From RYN-230 sp963814645 (GTDB lineage: Bacteria > Actinomycetota > Actinomycetes > Streptosporangiales > Streptosporangiaceae): DNA of 64,000 nucleotides. The stretch spans positions 930,001 to 994,000 of the forward strand of contig CAWFDX010000009.1 of NCBI GenBank assembly GCA_963814645.1, in the 5' to 3' direction. Position numbers and translations under genes: made by a program. Shown here piece by piece: positions 1 to 7,619 of this stretch. The notes under the pieces are model-generated. The model had not been told where the DNA came from. It saw nothing but the letters and a program-made list of their open reading frames with translations, and ran no database searches. Every line of letters starts with the position of its first letter. Position 1 is the first letter of the stretch.

Positions 1-556
1 CCTCGCCGCGCACTTCGAGCAGCTCCGGGACGTCCGGCCCGGCCAGCCGCAACGGCACCGCGGCGATCGTGCGGATGTTGGGCGTGACGTCCTCACCGGT
101 GACCCCGTCGCCCCGGGTCGCCGCGCGGACCAGCGCGCCGCCCCGGTAGACCAGGTTGACCGCCAGCCCGTCGATCTTGACCTCGCACAGGTACGGGCCG
201 GCCCCGCCGAGCCGCTGCGCCCGGGCCGCCCACGCGTCGAGCTCCTCGGCGGAAAACGCGTTGTCCAGGCTGAGCAGCCGCTCCAGGTGGTCCACCGGGG
301 TGAACTCGGTGGACACCGCACCGCCGACCCGCTGCGTCGGTGAGTCTGGGGTGCGCAGCTCGGGATAGCGCTCCTCCAGGTCGCGCAGCTCGCGCATGGC
401 CGCGTCGTACGCGGCGTCGGACAGGGTGGGCGAGTCGAGCACGTAGTAACGGTGGTTCGCCTCGGTGACCTCCGCGCTCAGCTCGGCGTGCCGGTGCCGC
501 GCCGCCGCGTCCACGTCCGAGCCGGGTATCCCCCCGGCCACCTCGGGCTGGCTCAC
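1..556 (-). CDS. ligA: NAD-dependent DNA ligase LigA, N-terminal part
   Basis: Seals nicks in duplex DNA during replication and repair using NAD+. Only the first 185 residues are in the window; the gene runs off the left edge. The visible part is the Ia and adenylation domain start, with the KxDG nucleophile motif (CEVKIDGLAVN) and the tract HRYYVLDSPTLSDAAYD, typical of LigA residues that bind NMN. The start is GTG at 556-554, overlapping the TGA of the upstream MetE-like gene as GTGA, so the two are translationally coupled. The pair MetE-like then ligA is a common actinobacterial arrangement. The product is certain; the only doubt is the unseen C-terminus. Confidence 0.95.
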   Translation of the reverse strand, partial: MSQPEVAGGIPGSDVDAAARHRHAELSAEVTEANHRYYVLDSPTLSDAAYDAAMRELRDLEERYPELRTPDSPTQRVGGAVSTEFTPVDHLERLLSLDNAFSAEELDAWAARAQRLGGAGPYLCEVKIDGLAVNLVYRGGALVRAATRGDGVTGEDVTPNIRTIAAVPLRLAGPDVPELLEVRGE

Positions 557-1704
557 CGGGACTCCTCCTCGATCAGTTCGGGCAGCATCCGGGCGGCTTC
601 CCGGCAGCTGGCCAGCGCGGCCCGGGCGTATCCCGGCGGGGCGCCCGCCAGCCCGCAGGCCGGGGTGAGCACGACCTGGGCGGCCGCGCTGGCCGCCGGG
701 CTGGCCGCCACGCCCGATGGCCGGGCCACCGGCCAGCCCATCCGCCGCCACAGCTCAGTCACCTGGCCGGCCGCGGCACGGGCCGACGGCGGCTGGTCGG
801 ACTGGCGTTCGGCTGGCGGAGGGGCTGGCTGGCTGGCTGCCGCGGCGGCGGCACGGGCCGGCCCTGGTTCGGGCGTGGCCGGCACCGCGCCGGCAAAGAT
901 GCCCAGGCCTGCCTCGACCGCCGCGGCCAGCACGTCTTCCTCCCCCCGGCGCAGCTGGCCGAGGTCGATCCCGGCGGCCGCGGCGCCCGCATCCCTGATC
1001 ATGCCAAGGGGCACCGACGGTGCGCAGCAGTGCACCAGCACCGGCGCGCCTGCCGCGCCCGCCGCGGTCAGCACGGTGCGCAGCCCGGCCTCGGCGTCGG
1101 CCGGCTCGACTGCGCGGACCCGGTTCAGCCCGCTGGCGCTGGGCACGTTGCCGGCCAGCACCGTGGGCAGGGCAGGCTCGTCCAGCTGGAGCAGCAGCCG
1201 GGCGCCGGGCACCCGCGCGGCCACCTCGGCCACATGGCCGACCAGCCCCTCGGCCAGCGACGCGGTCAGATCGCCGACCGCGCCCTGGTCGGCCAGCACC
1301 GGTTCCTGGCTACGCGGCAGCTCGGTGGTGGCGGCCAGGGTCCACGGCCCGCAGGCACTTATCTTCAGCACCCCCGTGTAGCCCTCGGCCACTTCTTCCA
1401 GCGCGTCGAGGTCCCGGGCCAGCAGCGACTGCGCGCGCCGCAGATCCCGCCCCGGCCGGTCGGCCAGCCGCCAGCCGCGCGGCGTCGTCTCGGCGGGCAG
1501 CTCGACCAGCATGGCCGCGGTGCGGCCGGTCAGGTCGGCGCCGGGGCCGCGGCCGGGCAGCTCAGCCAGGAACGGCAGATCGGGCAGCTCCCCGAAGATC
1601 AGCCGCATCGTTTCGAGCGGGTCGGTTCCCGGCATCGAGCCAACCCCGGTCGCACTCTGCGCGGGCCACGGATAAGCGGCGGCAGAACTGTCCTCATCAG
1701 GCAC
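553..1704 (-). CDS. MetE-like cobalamin-independent methionine synthase family protein
   Basis: 383 residues of the UROD/MetE C-terminal-like TIM-barrel fold, about half the length of true MetE, so it lacks the N-terminal barrel. Zinc ligands are visible: HxC in VLVHCCAPS and a distal Cys in LTPACGLAG, matching the His, Cys and Cys that activate the thiol in MetE. The N-terminal GVGSMPGTDP motif is typical. A low-complexity Ala/Pro-rich loop (AAAAAASQPAPPPAERQ) interrupts the region before TELWRRMGWP. Exact substrate is unknown; members are annotated as methionine synthases from similarity only. The start is GTG at 1704, seven bases after a TAAGCT -10 hexamer, which suggests leaderless mRNA. 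The stop overlaps the ligA start. Confidence 0.85.
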   Translation of the reverse strand: MPDEDSSAAAYPWPAQSATGVGSMPGTDPLETMRLIFGELPDLPFLAELPGRGPGADLTGRTAAMLVELPAETTPRGWRLADRPGRDLRRAQSLLARDLDALEEVAEGYTGVLKISACGPWTLAATTELPRSQEPVLADQGAVGDLTASLAEGLVGHVAEVAARVPGARLLLQLDEPALPTVLAGNVPSASGLNRVRAVEPADAEAGLRTVLTAAGAAGAPVLVHCCAPSVPLGMIRDAGAAAAGIDLGQLRRGEEDVLAAAVEAGLGIFAGAVPATPEPGPARAAAAAASQPAPPPAERQSDQPPSARAAAGQVTELWRRMGWPVARPSGVAASPAASAAAQVVLTPACGLAGAPPGYARAALASCREAARMLPELIEEESR

Positions 1705-1711
1705 GCAGCCG

Positions 1712-1717
1712 AGCTTA
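1712..1717 (-). promoter_or_regulatory. -10 element of a probable leaderless promoter (MetE-like/ligA)
   Basis: TAAGCT on the minus strand ends seven bases before the GTG at 1704. A TANNNT hexamer at this spacing places the transcript start on the start codon, the usual actinobacterial leaderless layout. No Shine-Dalgarno sequence is present. Confidence 0.5.
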
Positions 1718-1836
1718 GGCGTGTCCCCGGGCTGGCCCTAGTACCCGGGCCCGCTGGGTGAGCACCTTGGGCCCGCCCGCCCCAGGCGGTTTAATGGCTG
1801 CAGTCACCGGCCTGGGATCGGCTGAATAGGGGGACG

Positions 1837-2628
1837 ATGGCTGAACCGATGTACCGGCTGATCGCGGATGACCTGGGCCGCCAGATCGAGGCCGGCCAAC
1901 TGCTGCCGGGGGCCCAGCTGCCGGCCGGGCTGGCCCTCAGGGAGCAGTACCAGACGTCGCGCAATACCGTCCGGGACGCGGTCAAATGGCTCATCACCCG
2001 CGGCCTGGTCGAGATCCGTCCCGGGCAGGGGACATTCGTGACCGAAAAGATCACGCCGTTCGTCACCACCCTCACCGGCGACCCGGAGACCGCGTCCGGC
2101 GGCGAGGGCGCCAGTTACCAGGGCGAGATCCAGGCCGCCCGGCGGGAGCTGCCGGCAGCACTCCGCGGGTGGAGATCCAGCCGTCCAGCGACGCCATCGC
2201 GGCCGGGTTGCGGCTCGACGCCGGCAGCGCCGTGGTGGTCAGGCATCAGCAGCGGTTTATCGACCGGACGCCGTGGTCGCTGCAGACGTCCTGCTACCCG
2301 ATGCGCTTCGTCGAGCAGGGCGCCACCGACCTCATCCAGGCCTGCAGCATCGACCAGGGAACGGTGTCTTACCTGCGCGAAAGATTGGGCGTCGAGCAGG
2401 CCGGCTACCGGGACGTGATCACCGTCCGGGCCCCGGACCAGACCGAGGCCAGCTTCTTCAGCCTCCCCGGCGACGGACGGGTATCGGTCATCGAGACCCG
2501 GCGAACCGCGTTCGATTCATCCGGGACACCCATCCGGCTGACCCATCAGCGTCTATCCTGCGGATCGCAATCAGTTCGCCATCAACGTGGGCCAGGTGCC
2601 CGGCAGCATCGCCGACCCGGGCGCATAA
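1837..2628 (+). pseudogene. GntR/UTRA transcriptional regulator, broken by two compensating frameshifts
   Basis: Paralogue of the intact regulator at 3907-4767. It starts with ATG at 1837 and an intact winged-helix region (YRLIADDLGRQIEAGQL, then SRNTVRDAVKWLITRGLVE). Around 2150-2165 one base is missing relative to the paralogue, and the ligand-binding UTRA part continues in another frame (RVEIQPSSDAIAAG to RRTAFDSSGTPIRLT). Around 2541-2548 one extra base restores the first frame for VYPADRNQFAINVGQVPG, ending at TAA 2626-2628. As sequenced, translation from the ATG loses the UTRA domain. The two opposite indels could be real decay or sequencing errors. A strong hairpin follows directly. 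Confidence 0.8.
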
Positions 2629-2631
2629 CGA

Positions 2632-2670
2632 TCCGCGCCGCACCCTGCCCCGGCAATGGTGCGGCGCGGA
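2632..2670. terminator. 13-bp perfect hairpin between convergent genes
   Basis: TCCGCGCCGCACC at 2632-2644 pairs with its exact complement at 2658-2670 across a 13-base loop. It lies between the end of the broken GntR gene (plus) and the end of the small membrane gene (minus), so it can act as a terminator for both. There is only a weak T-run after it, as is common in high-GC genomes. Confidence 0.6.
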
Positions 2671-2688
2671 CGCCTTTCGGTTCGGCGG

Positions 2689-2919
2689 CTAGACGAAGCT
2701 GCCTGGCCGCGGCGTGGGAACCGGTTCGGTGTCAGTCCGCTGGCGGACGTAGAGGCCGGTCAGCAGGCGGGCGCCCTGCGTCATCTGGTTGGGGGCCCGG
2801 CGGGTCAGGGTAAAATCCCGCTCCTCGCGGCGGATGCCCAGGCTCACCAGCAGGACGCCACCAGCGGCCGCGCCAGCGGCGAAGATCACGAGCACGATGA
2901 TGATGTCGGCGATGGCCAT
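2689..2919 (-). CDS. Small single-pass membrane protein, copy 1
   Basis: 76 residues of unknown function. Residues 2-28 form one hydrophobic helix (MAIADIIIVLVIFAAGAAAG), followed by a basic/acidic stretch GIRREERDFTLT and the segment GARLLTGLYVRQ. A paralogue lies at 3333-3548 with the same architecture and shared words GIRxEERxxTLT and GARxLTGLYVR. Start ATG at 2919 follows AGGAAGGGGACCC; the paralogue has the same GGGGACCC leader, so these leaders are homologous. The upstream region contains the 28-bp element described at 3061. It is probably membrane-inserted with a cytoplasmic C-terminus. Association with GntR genes is seen; any functional link is inference. Confidence 0.7.
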   Translation of the reverse strand: MAIADIIIVLVIFAAGAAAGGVLLVSLGIRREERDFTLTRRAPNQMTQGARLLTGLYVRQRTDTEPVPTPRPGSFV

Positions 2920-3332
2920 GAGGGTCCCCTTCCTTCCGGCCATGGGGCGGCGGGTCGCGCCGCCCGGCTGTCCCTCCCGGTATGGGTGGCCGGGAGGGTG
3001 AGAATGTTGTGAATGAGCTGGGCACACCCAAAGAGTCGTGTGGCTAGACCCAGCCCCCTGGATCTTGCCATCCCAGTCATCCCAACCTTCCCCATGATCG
3101 GCATATACCACGATCGAAGCCGAGATAAACCGCCAGCGAGACCAATAGCGTGTAAGACGTGGACGGCAAGTACAGTCCGACCTGGCCAGGCAGGACCAGC
3201 CATCAGGGTGGTTGGGATGTCTGCCCGGAAAGCTTAGGCCCGGGCCCGGCGCCGATGCCGGAACCCAGGCCTGATTTCGGGTGTAGCTTCGAGCGGTCGG
3301 GCCTAGCCTGCAGGCCAGGCCCGGGTGGCGGG
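2920..3332. other. Intergenic region upstream of small membrane gene copy 1
   Basis: 413 bases with no convincing gene. It holds the long leader of copy 1, the conserved 28-bp element at 3061-3088, and a partial match to that element (GGTTGGGATGTC) near 3207-3218. The minus-strand reading through 3010-3100 resembles that upstream of copy 2, consistent with duplicated DNA rather than a coding sequence. Downstream of copy 2 (3238-3332) I see only GC-rich short palindromes such as GCCTGCAGGC. Confidence 0.5.
3061..3088. promoter_or_regulatory. Conserved 28-bp element, copy 1
   Basis: 26 of 28 bases match the element at 3732-3759; the shared uninterrupted core is AGTCATCCCAACCT. Both copies sit upstream of a small membrane gene on the minus strand, and copy 2 also sits upstream of the intact GntR gene. 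It is a candidate GntR operator or a shared promoter part. Confidence 0.5.
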
Positions 3333-3548
3333 TCAGACGAGAGTGGTCTCCCGGTAGTCCCGCACCACGTCACGGACGTACAGACCGGTCAGCCGGCGCG
3401 CTCCCCCGCTGACCCGGCCGGGCGCCTGCTTGCTGGTGAGTGTGTACTTCCGCTCCTCGTGGCGGATTCCCGCGCTGATCAGAACGATGGCCGCGCCGAC
3501 GGAGATCGCGATGCTGACTAGGAGGGCGAGAGCGACGATGGTGGCCAT
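3333..3548 (-). CDS. Small single-pass membrane protein, copy 2
   Basis: 71 residues of unknown function. One N-terminal hydrophobic helix (residues 2-27, MATIVALALLVSIAISVGAA) is followed by GIRHEERKYTLTSKQAPGR and GARRLTGLYVRDVVRDY. It is a paralogue of the 2689-2919 product; identity is concentrated in the juxtamembrane EER..TLT segment and in GARxLTGLYVR. Start ATG at 3548 follows AAGGGGACCCACC. It is divergent from the intact GntR gene at 3907 with a shared control region, so co-regulation is plausible. I know of no described family. Confidence 0.7.
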   Translation of the reverse strand: MATIVALALLVSIAISVGAAIVLISAGIRHEERKYTLTSKQAPGRVSGGARRLTGLYVRDVVRDYRETTLV

Positions 3549-3906
3549 GGTGGGTCCCCTTACTGATGGCCTGCGGCGGTGACACCGCCGCGCTGCGGAT
3601 GGTCCCGGCCCGTGCGCGCCCTGGGAGAACTGGCCAGGACAGTATGGGTCACTGGGGCCAGGGGGTTGTTAGGAGCCTGTTGGCCGATCCCGGCCCGCCC
3701 TAGCAGTCTGACTGCTAGGCTCAGTTGTATGGATCTAGCCATCCGAGTCATCCCAACCTCTGGTACACTCCCCTTATACCCCGGTTGGGGCGGCGAAACC
3801 AACTAAATATTCCAAGGAGTCTGACAACACGGGCAGCGGGTATGATCCACTCCGGCCCAGTCGGCCCTATGGTTAGGTTGGTTGGTATCCCTGGAGGGGA
3901 GGCACC
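3549..3906. other. Divergent control region, small membrane gene copy 2 / GntR
   Basis: 358 bases without a supported gene. It contains the second 28-bp element (3732-3759), a TATAAG-like hexamer on the minus strand near 3773, and repeated GGTTGG/GGTTAGG words just before the GntR start (about 3874-3887). Base composition is lower in GC than the flanking genes from about 3720 on. Confidence 0.5.
3732..3759. promoter_or_regulatory. Conserved 28-bp element, copy 2
   Basis: Matches 3061-3088 at 26 of 28 positions. It lies between the divergent small membrane gene (ends its leader at 3548) and the GntR gene at 3907, a normal place for an autoregulatory operator. Confidence 0.5.
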
Positions 3907-4767
3907 ATGGTTGACCCGATCTACCGGCAGATCGCCGATGATCTGCGTCGCCAGATCGAGACCGGCGACCTCGCACCGGGCGATCAGCTCAAGACGGAAC
4001 TGGAACTCCAGGAAGAGTACGGTGCGTCCCGGAACACCATCCGGGACGCCATCAAGTGGCTGATCACCCGCCGCCTGGTGGAGACCCGGCCCGGACAGGG
4101 CATGTTCGTCCCGGAAGCCATCGATCCGTTCGTGACCCCGCTGTCCGCGGTGCCTGGGGACATCGAGAAGGTCTTCGGCGTGGAGGGCGCGGCCTACGCG
4201 TCCGAGGTCGAGGCCAGCCTCCGCAAGCCTGAAGTCACCATCCCGCGGGTCGAGGTCCAGCAGGCCTCCGAGGGCTTGGCCCCGGAGCTGCAGCTTGCGC
4301 CGGGCGTGCACGTCGTGAGCCGGCACCAGCGCCGGTCCATCGACGGCCGGCTCTGGTCGCTGCAGACCTCTTTCTACCCGATGTGGCTGGTCGAGCAGGG
4401 GGCCATCAAGCTGCTCCAGGCGCAGAACATCGATGAGGGCGCGGTCTCTTACCTGAGCCAGAACGGCACCAAGCTGGTCGGCTGGCGGGACAAGATCAAG
4501 GTCCGGACGCCGGACAAGCAGGAAACGGATGGCTTCCGGCTGCCGGATGACGGGCGGATCGCGGTCATCGAAACCCGCCGGACCGGCTACGACAAGGCCG
4601 GGACCCCGTTCGTGCTGACGGTCAGCGTCTATCCCGCGGACCGGAACGAGTTCGTCATCGACGTGGGCAATGTGCCCGCCGAGGTAGGCGGCCCGGCGCC
4701 GACGGCCAAGGCTGTCCGGCCCGCCGCCGAGCAGGAACCGGATTCCCAGCCAGCCGACAGCGACTGA
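3907..4767 (+). CDS. GntR-family transcriptional regulator with UTRA domain (HutC type)
   Basis: 286 residues. The N-terminal winged helix spans about residues 5-75 (YRQIADDLRRQIETGDL, SRNTIRDAIKWLITRR, RPGQGMFV), and the UTRA effector domain about 95-260 (RVEVQQASEG, RHQRRSIDGRLWSLQTSFYP, GRIAVIETRRTGYD). The C-terminus is Pro/Ala/Glu-rich. Start ATG at 3907 follows CTGGAGGGGAGGCACC, a strong Shine-Dalgarno. Effector unknown. It is the intact twin of the broken gene at 1837-2628. Divergent small membrane gene and shared element suggest local or autogenous control; no metabolic target is visible next to it. Confidence 0.9.
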   Translation: MVDPIYRQIADDLRRQIETGDLAPGDQLKTELELQEEYGASRNTIRDAIKWLITRRLVETRPGQGMFVPEAIDPFVTPLSAVPGDIEKVFGVEGAAYASEVEASLRKPEVTIPRVEVQQASEGLAPELQLAPGVHVVSRHQRRSIDGRLWSLQTSFYPMWLVEQGAIKLLQAQNIDEGAVSYLSQNGTKLVGWRDKIKVRTPDKQETDGFRLPDDGRIAVIETRRTGYDKAGTPFVLTVSVYPADRNEFVIDVGNVPAEVGGPAPTAKAVRPAAEQEPDSQPADSD

Positions 4768-4795
4768 GCCCACCGGGAATCACCGCAGAGATTTT

Positions 4796-4821
4796 CGTGG
4801 CCCGCTCACGGCGTGGCCACG
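4796..4821 (+). terminator. Inverted repeat after GntR gene
   Basis: CGTGGCC at 4796-4802 pairs with GGCCACG at 4815-4821 over a 12-base loop, 28 bases after the GntR stop. It is a moderate terminator candidate. Confidence 0.35.
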
Positions 4822-4849
4822 AGCACAGCTCAGGGCTAGCGCCCTGGGG

Positions 4850-4871
4850 GTACGCGGCTCACGCCGCGTAC
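4850..4871. terminator. 9-bp perfect hairpin
   Basis: GTACGCGGC at 4850-4858 pairs perfectly with GCCGCGTAC at 4863-4871 across TCAC. It lies between the GntR gene and the micro-ORF; it could terminate GntR transcription or act in the leader of the micro-ORF. Confidence 0.4.
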
Positions 4872-4905
4872 GTTATCCGGCCCGCGCATTGGTGGAGGAG
4901 GTGTC

Positions 4906-4974
4906 ATGGCGAAGCGTCACAGCCGCCCTTCGGCGCACTACCGTTACGAGCACTACGACCCACGCTTGGGGTAA
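4906..4974 (+). CDS. Possible 22-residue peptide
   Basis: ATG at 4906 is preceded by GGTGGAGGAGGTGTC, one of the better ribosome-binding sites in this stretch, and the frame ends at TAA 4972-4974. The peptide is basic and aromatic (starts MAKRHSRPSAHYRYEHYDPR). I do not recognise it. It could be a real micro-protein, a leader peptide, or the intact start of a gene lost by deletion. Confidence 0.3.
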   Translation: MAKRHSRPSAHYRYEHYDPRLG

Positions 4975-5265
4975 GTGCTTTCTCGTCGTGGAATTGCTCG
5001 CCCTCAGCGAGTCTTTCCCGACTGCAAGCCGCGCCGCCGGCGCTGTCCAGGCATGTGAGGTGCAGATCAGCGCCGGCAGCGGGGTTTGTAAATTAGCAGA
5101 CCGCTGGGTCCACCGTGGCGAGAAGAGACTTCTGAGCACCAGGATTTACCTGTTCGCGATCGCCCTCATCGTTCGCCGTGACCGCCGCCCGGCGGCCGGG
5201 ACCGGCCACATTCGTGGCGTGCGGTCTAGTGCCAAGTTCTGCTAATCCGGGCAGAACATGGAACC

Positions 5266-5847
5266 ATGGGACATTCGCCGCTGAGGCTTCGTCGTGCCAC
5301 CGAAGACGATCATGATGCGATTGTCGAGCTTATCGACCGGGCCGCCGAGTGGTTACGCACCAAGAACACCGACCAGTGGGCCCAGCCCTGGCCAAGCCAC
5401 AAAGACCGGAGCCACCGGATTGTGCGCGATTTGCGCGCCGGCAAGACGTGGGTGGCGACGGATGACGGGACCCTCGTCGCCACGCTCACGGCCGATCAGG
5501 AGGACTCCCTCGTCTGGCCCAAGGGGAGCAAGGGCAAGCCGGCCGTGTACGTCTGCCGGCTGGTGGTGAGCCGGGCACACGCGGGCGAGGGCCTGGGGGC
5601 AGCCTTCCTGGACTGGGCCGGCCTGCGGGCCAGGCATCGCCATAACGCACAGTGGGTCAGGGTTGACGTGTGGACGACGAACAAGGCCCTGCACGCGTAC
5701 TACCAGGACCGCGGGTTCGAGTTTTATGGGCTGAGCGATGAGGTCGACGATGACTACCCGTCGGCTGCGCTGTTCCAGAAGCCGACGGAGCGGATCACGC
5801 CGCCCGGCCATGCACTGTTCCGGCTGGCTCCGCGCGGCAATCGCTAG
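5266..5847 (+). CDS. GNAT-family N-acetyltransferase
   Basis: 193 residues of the acetyl-CoA-dependent GNAT fold. The N-terminal LRLRRATEDDHDAIVELIDR is the usual beta1-alpha1 start; the acetyl-CoA-binding motif A is VVSRAHAGEGLGAAFLDWA (pyrophosphate loop R-x-x-G-x-G), and motif B is VDVWTTNKALHAYYQDRGFEF. Substrate is unknown. ATG at 5266 is used; another ATG nine bases upstream is in a different frame and opens only an eight-codon ORF. The neighbours are unrelated, so context gives no substrate hint. Confidence 0.85.
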   Translation: MGHSPLRLRRATEDDHDAIVELIDRAAEWLRTKNTDQWAQPWPSHKDRSHRIVRDLRAGKTWVATDDGTLVATLTADQEDSLVWPKGSKGKPAVYVCRLVVSRAHAGEGLGAAFLDWAGLRARHRHNAQWVRVDVWTTNKALHAYYQDRGFEFYGLSDEVDDDYPSAALFQKPTERITPPGHALFRLAPRGNR

Positions 5848-6007
5848 GCACCCGCGGTGCGTGTCGCACTGCTGCGCAGCGGGTACTTTCGGTTGAAGTT
5901 ATGGCGATGGCCGGTGGTGTGCGCGATGGCCTGGGTCCCAGCCGGGACGCGGGCCAGCCCGGCCGTGGCCAGGCCGGTGACAGGCCGCGACGCCGCACCG
6001 GCAGCGG

Positions 6008-7618
6008 ATGACCCGGGCCGAGCAGCGCACGGCCAGTGCGCCCCCGCTTCCCCCGGCGCCGCCGCACCCGAATGGCGGGCCGGGCCAAGCCGACGCTGAC
6101 CATGTACCAAATCCTGACCACCAGCACGGCCCCGACCGCTACCGCACCCTGCTCGGCGCCGCACGCAAGCGCGCCGACCGGGCCGCCCAGGCCCGGCGCC
6201 GCCGGCGCACCGTCACCCGGCGGCTGATCTGGGTCGCCGTCCTGCTCTGCACCGCGGCCATCGCCATCGGGGTCGCGCTGAAGGTCACGCCGCAGCAGAC
6301 CGTCACCGTGGCCGGCCAGGTCATCAAGGTGGGCACGACCGCGCCCAGCCTGAGCGTGTCCGGGCCCGGCGAGGTCAACCTGTTCGGCCAGAGCCTGCCC
6401 ACCCACGTGCAGTTCCTCGGCCCGGTCCGGCCCAGCCTGACGCTGACCCAGATCACCATCAACAGTCAGCTGACCAACTTCGTCCAGGGAGCCGGGCCCG
6501 CCGGGGCAGAACGCATCCTGGGCAACACCCTGGCCAGCGGCTGGATCCACTACTTCCTCTGGGAAATCGCGATCACCGCCGCGGGTGCGCTGCTGCTGCT
6601 CGGGGCGCTGGCGGGCTGGCGCCGGCTGCCGCACCGGACCACGGTGAAGCTGCTGGCCGGCGGCCTGGTCGCCACCGAGGTGATCAACCTTGGCGCGATC
6701 ATGCTGACCGCCTACACCGCGCCTGGCACGCTGCGCCAGGTCCGGTCGCTGAGCCAGCTGGTGGGCAGCGAGCCACAGTACCCGGACAGCAAGAAGACCG
6801 TGCCGGTACCGCCGGGGGTGCGGGTGGTGGTGCTGGGCGACTCGACCGCGGCCGGCGCCGGGCTGCCCTGGGTCCGCGACGCCTCGCACGCCGACCAGAT
6901 GTGCGGCCGCAGCGCGGACTCCTACGCCGAGGACCTGGCCCGGTCCAACGGCTGGCAGGTGATGAACCTAGCCTGCAACAGCGCCACGATCAGCCTGGGC
7001 CTGCTCGGCCCGGAGGGCCGCGGCGGGGAAATGGTGCCGGCCCAGATCGAGGCCGCGCAGCAGGCCACCAGGGCGCAGGCGGTCATCGTCAGCGTCGGCG
7101 CGGACGACCTGGACTGGGCGGCCATGCTGCGGCTCTGCGCGGTGGCCAAGACGTGCAACGACAAGGCGACCACCGCCTACTTCCAGCAGCAGCTGGCCAC
7201 GTTCAGCAAGCAGTATTTCCAGCTGCTCACCCAGCTGGCCAACCTGCCCAGCCACCCGCAGGTGATCATCAACCGCTACTACAACCCGTTCGACCTGCAG
7301 CTGAACTGCCTGGCCAAGGTCGGCCTGACCCAGACCAAACTGGGCACGCTGACCTCCCGGCTGGACACGCTGAACACGGTGCTGGCCAAGGGCGCGGCCG
7401 AGTTCGGCTTCATCTCGGTCAAGCCGGACTTCGCCGGGCACCAGCTGTGCACGCCGCAGCCCTATGTGCAGGGCCTGGGCGACTCGGCGCCGTTCCACCC
7501 CACGGCCGACGGGCAGCTGGCCATCGCCCTGGCCGACCAGGCCGCGCTGAGCCCGACCATCATCCCGTCCTCGACGGCCGTGCAGACCCCCTCCCCGGCA
7601 CCCACCCAGCCCAGGTAG
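6008..7618 (+). CDS. Membrane-anchored SGNH/GDSL hydrolase
   Basis: 536 residues. A disordered Pro/Arg-rich N-terminus precedes TM helix 1 (about 72-92); two further TM helices lie at about 183-203 and 215-236. The extracytoplasmic C-terminal domain is an SGNH esterase: GDST with Ser279 as nucleophile, VGADD (364-367) as block III, and FHPTADGQ with the catalytic His near 497 and Asp near 492. Four or more cysteines in the catalytic domain could form disulfides. Likely a cell-surface ester hydrolase acting on a glycan or lipid. The start is ATG at 6008 with a weak GGCAGCGG upstream; a later start is possible. The 3' end abuts the convergent glucosidase by one base. Confidence 0.8.
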   Translation: MTRAEQRTASAPPLPPAPPHPNGGPGQADADHVPNPDHQHGPDRYRTLLGAARKRADRAAQARRRRRTVTRRLIWVAVLLCTAAIAIGVALKVTPQQTVTVAGQVIKVGTTAPSLSVSGPGEVNLFGQSLPTHVQFLGPVRPSLTLTQITINSQLTNFVQGAGPAGAERILGNTLASGWIHYFLWEIAITAAGALLLLGALAGWRRLPHRTTVKLLAGGLVATEVINLGAIMLTAYTAPGTLRQVRSLSQLVGSEPQYPDSKKTVPVPPGVRVVVLGDSTAAGAGLPWVRDASHADQMCGRSADSYAEDLARSNGWQVMNLACNSATISLGLLGPEGRGGEMVPAQIEAAQQATRAQAVIVSVGADDLDWAAMLRLCAVAKTCNDKATTAYFQQQLATFSKQYFQLLTQLANLPSHPQVIINRYYNPFDLQLNCLAKVGLTQTKLGTLTSRLDTLNTVLAKGAAEFGFISVKPDFAGHQLCTPQPYVQGLGDSAPFHPTADGQLAIALADQAALSPTIIPSSTAVQTPSPAPTQPR

Positions 7619-7619
7619 C

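Larger units (their letters stand above)
4768..5265. other. Intergenic region after GntR with hairpins and a micro-ORF
   Basis: 498 bases. Two inverted repeats follow the GntR stop (4796-4821 and 4850-4871), then a 22-codon ORF with a strong ribosome-binding site (4906-4974). The remainder, about 4975-5265, has no reading frame I can support and slightly lower GC; it may be remnant DNA. Confidence 0.4.

Noticed and set aside
452..1761. Long plus-strand reading frames opposite the MetE-like gene
   Set aside because: Low-complexity Arg/Pro/Ser/Ala translations typical of shadow frames in high-GC DNA; the minus-strand gene has clear motifs.
2886..3203. Possible 105-residue minus-strand protein resembling one at 3560-3802
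   Set aside because: The resemblance comes from the duplicated 28-bp element and nearby DNA; neither frame has a coding-like composition and they overlap the better-supported small membrane gene region.
4889..5245. 118-residue plus-strand ORF between GntR and GNAT genes
   Set aside because: No recognisable domain, atypical composition, and its GTG start conflicts with the better-spaced ATG of the micro-ORF.
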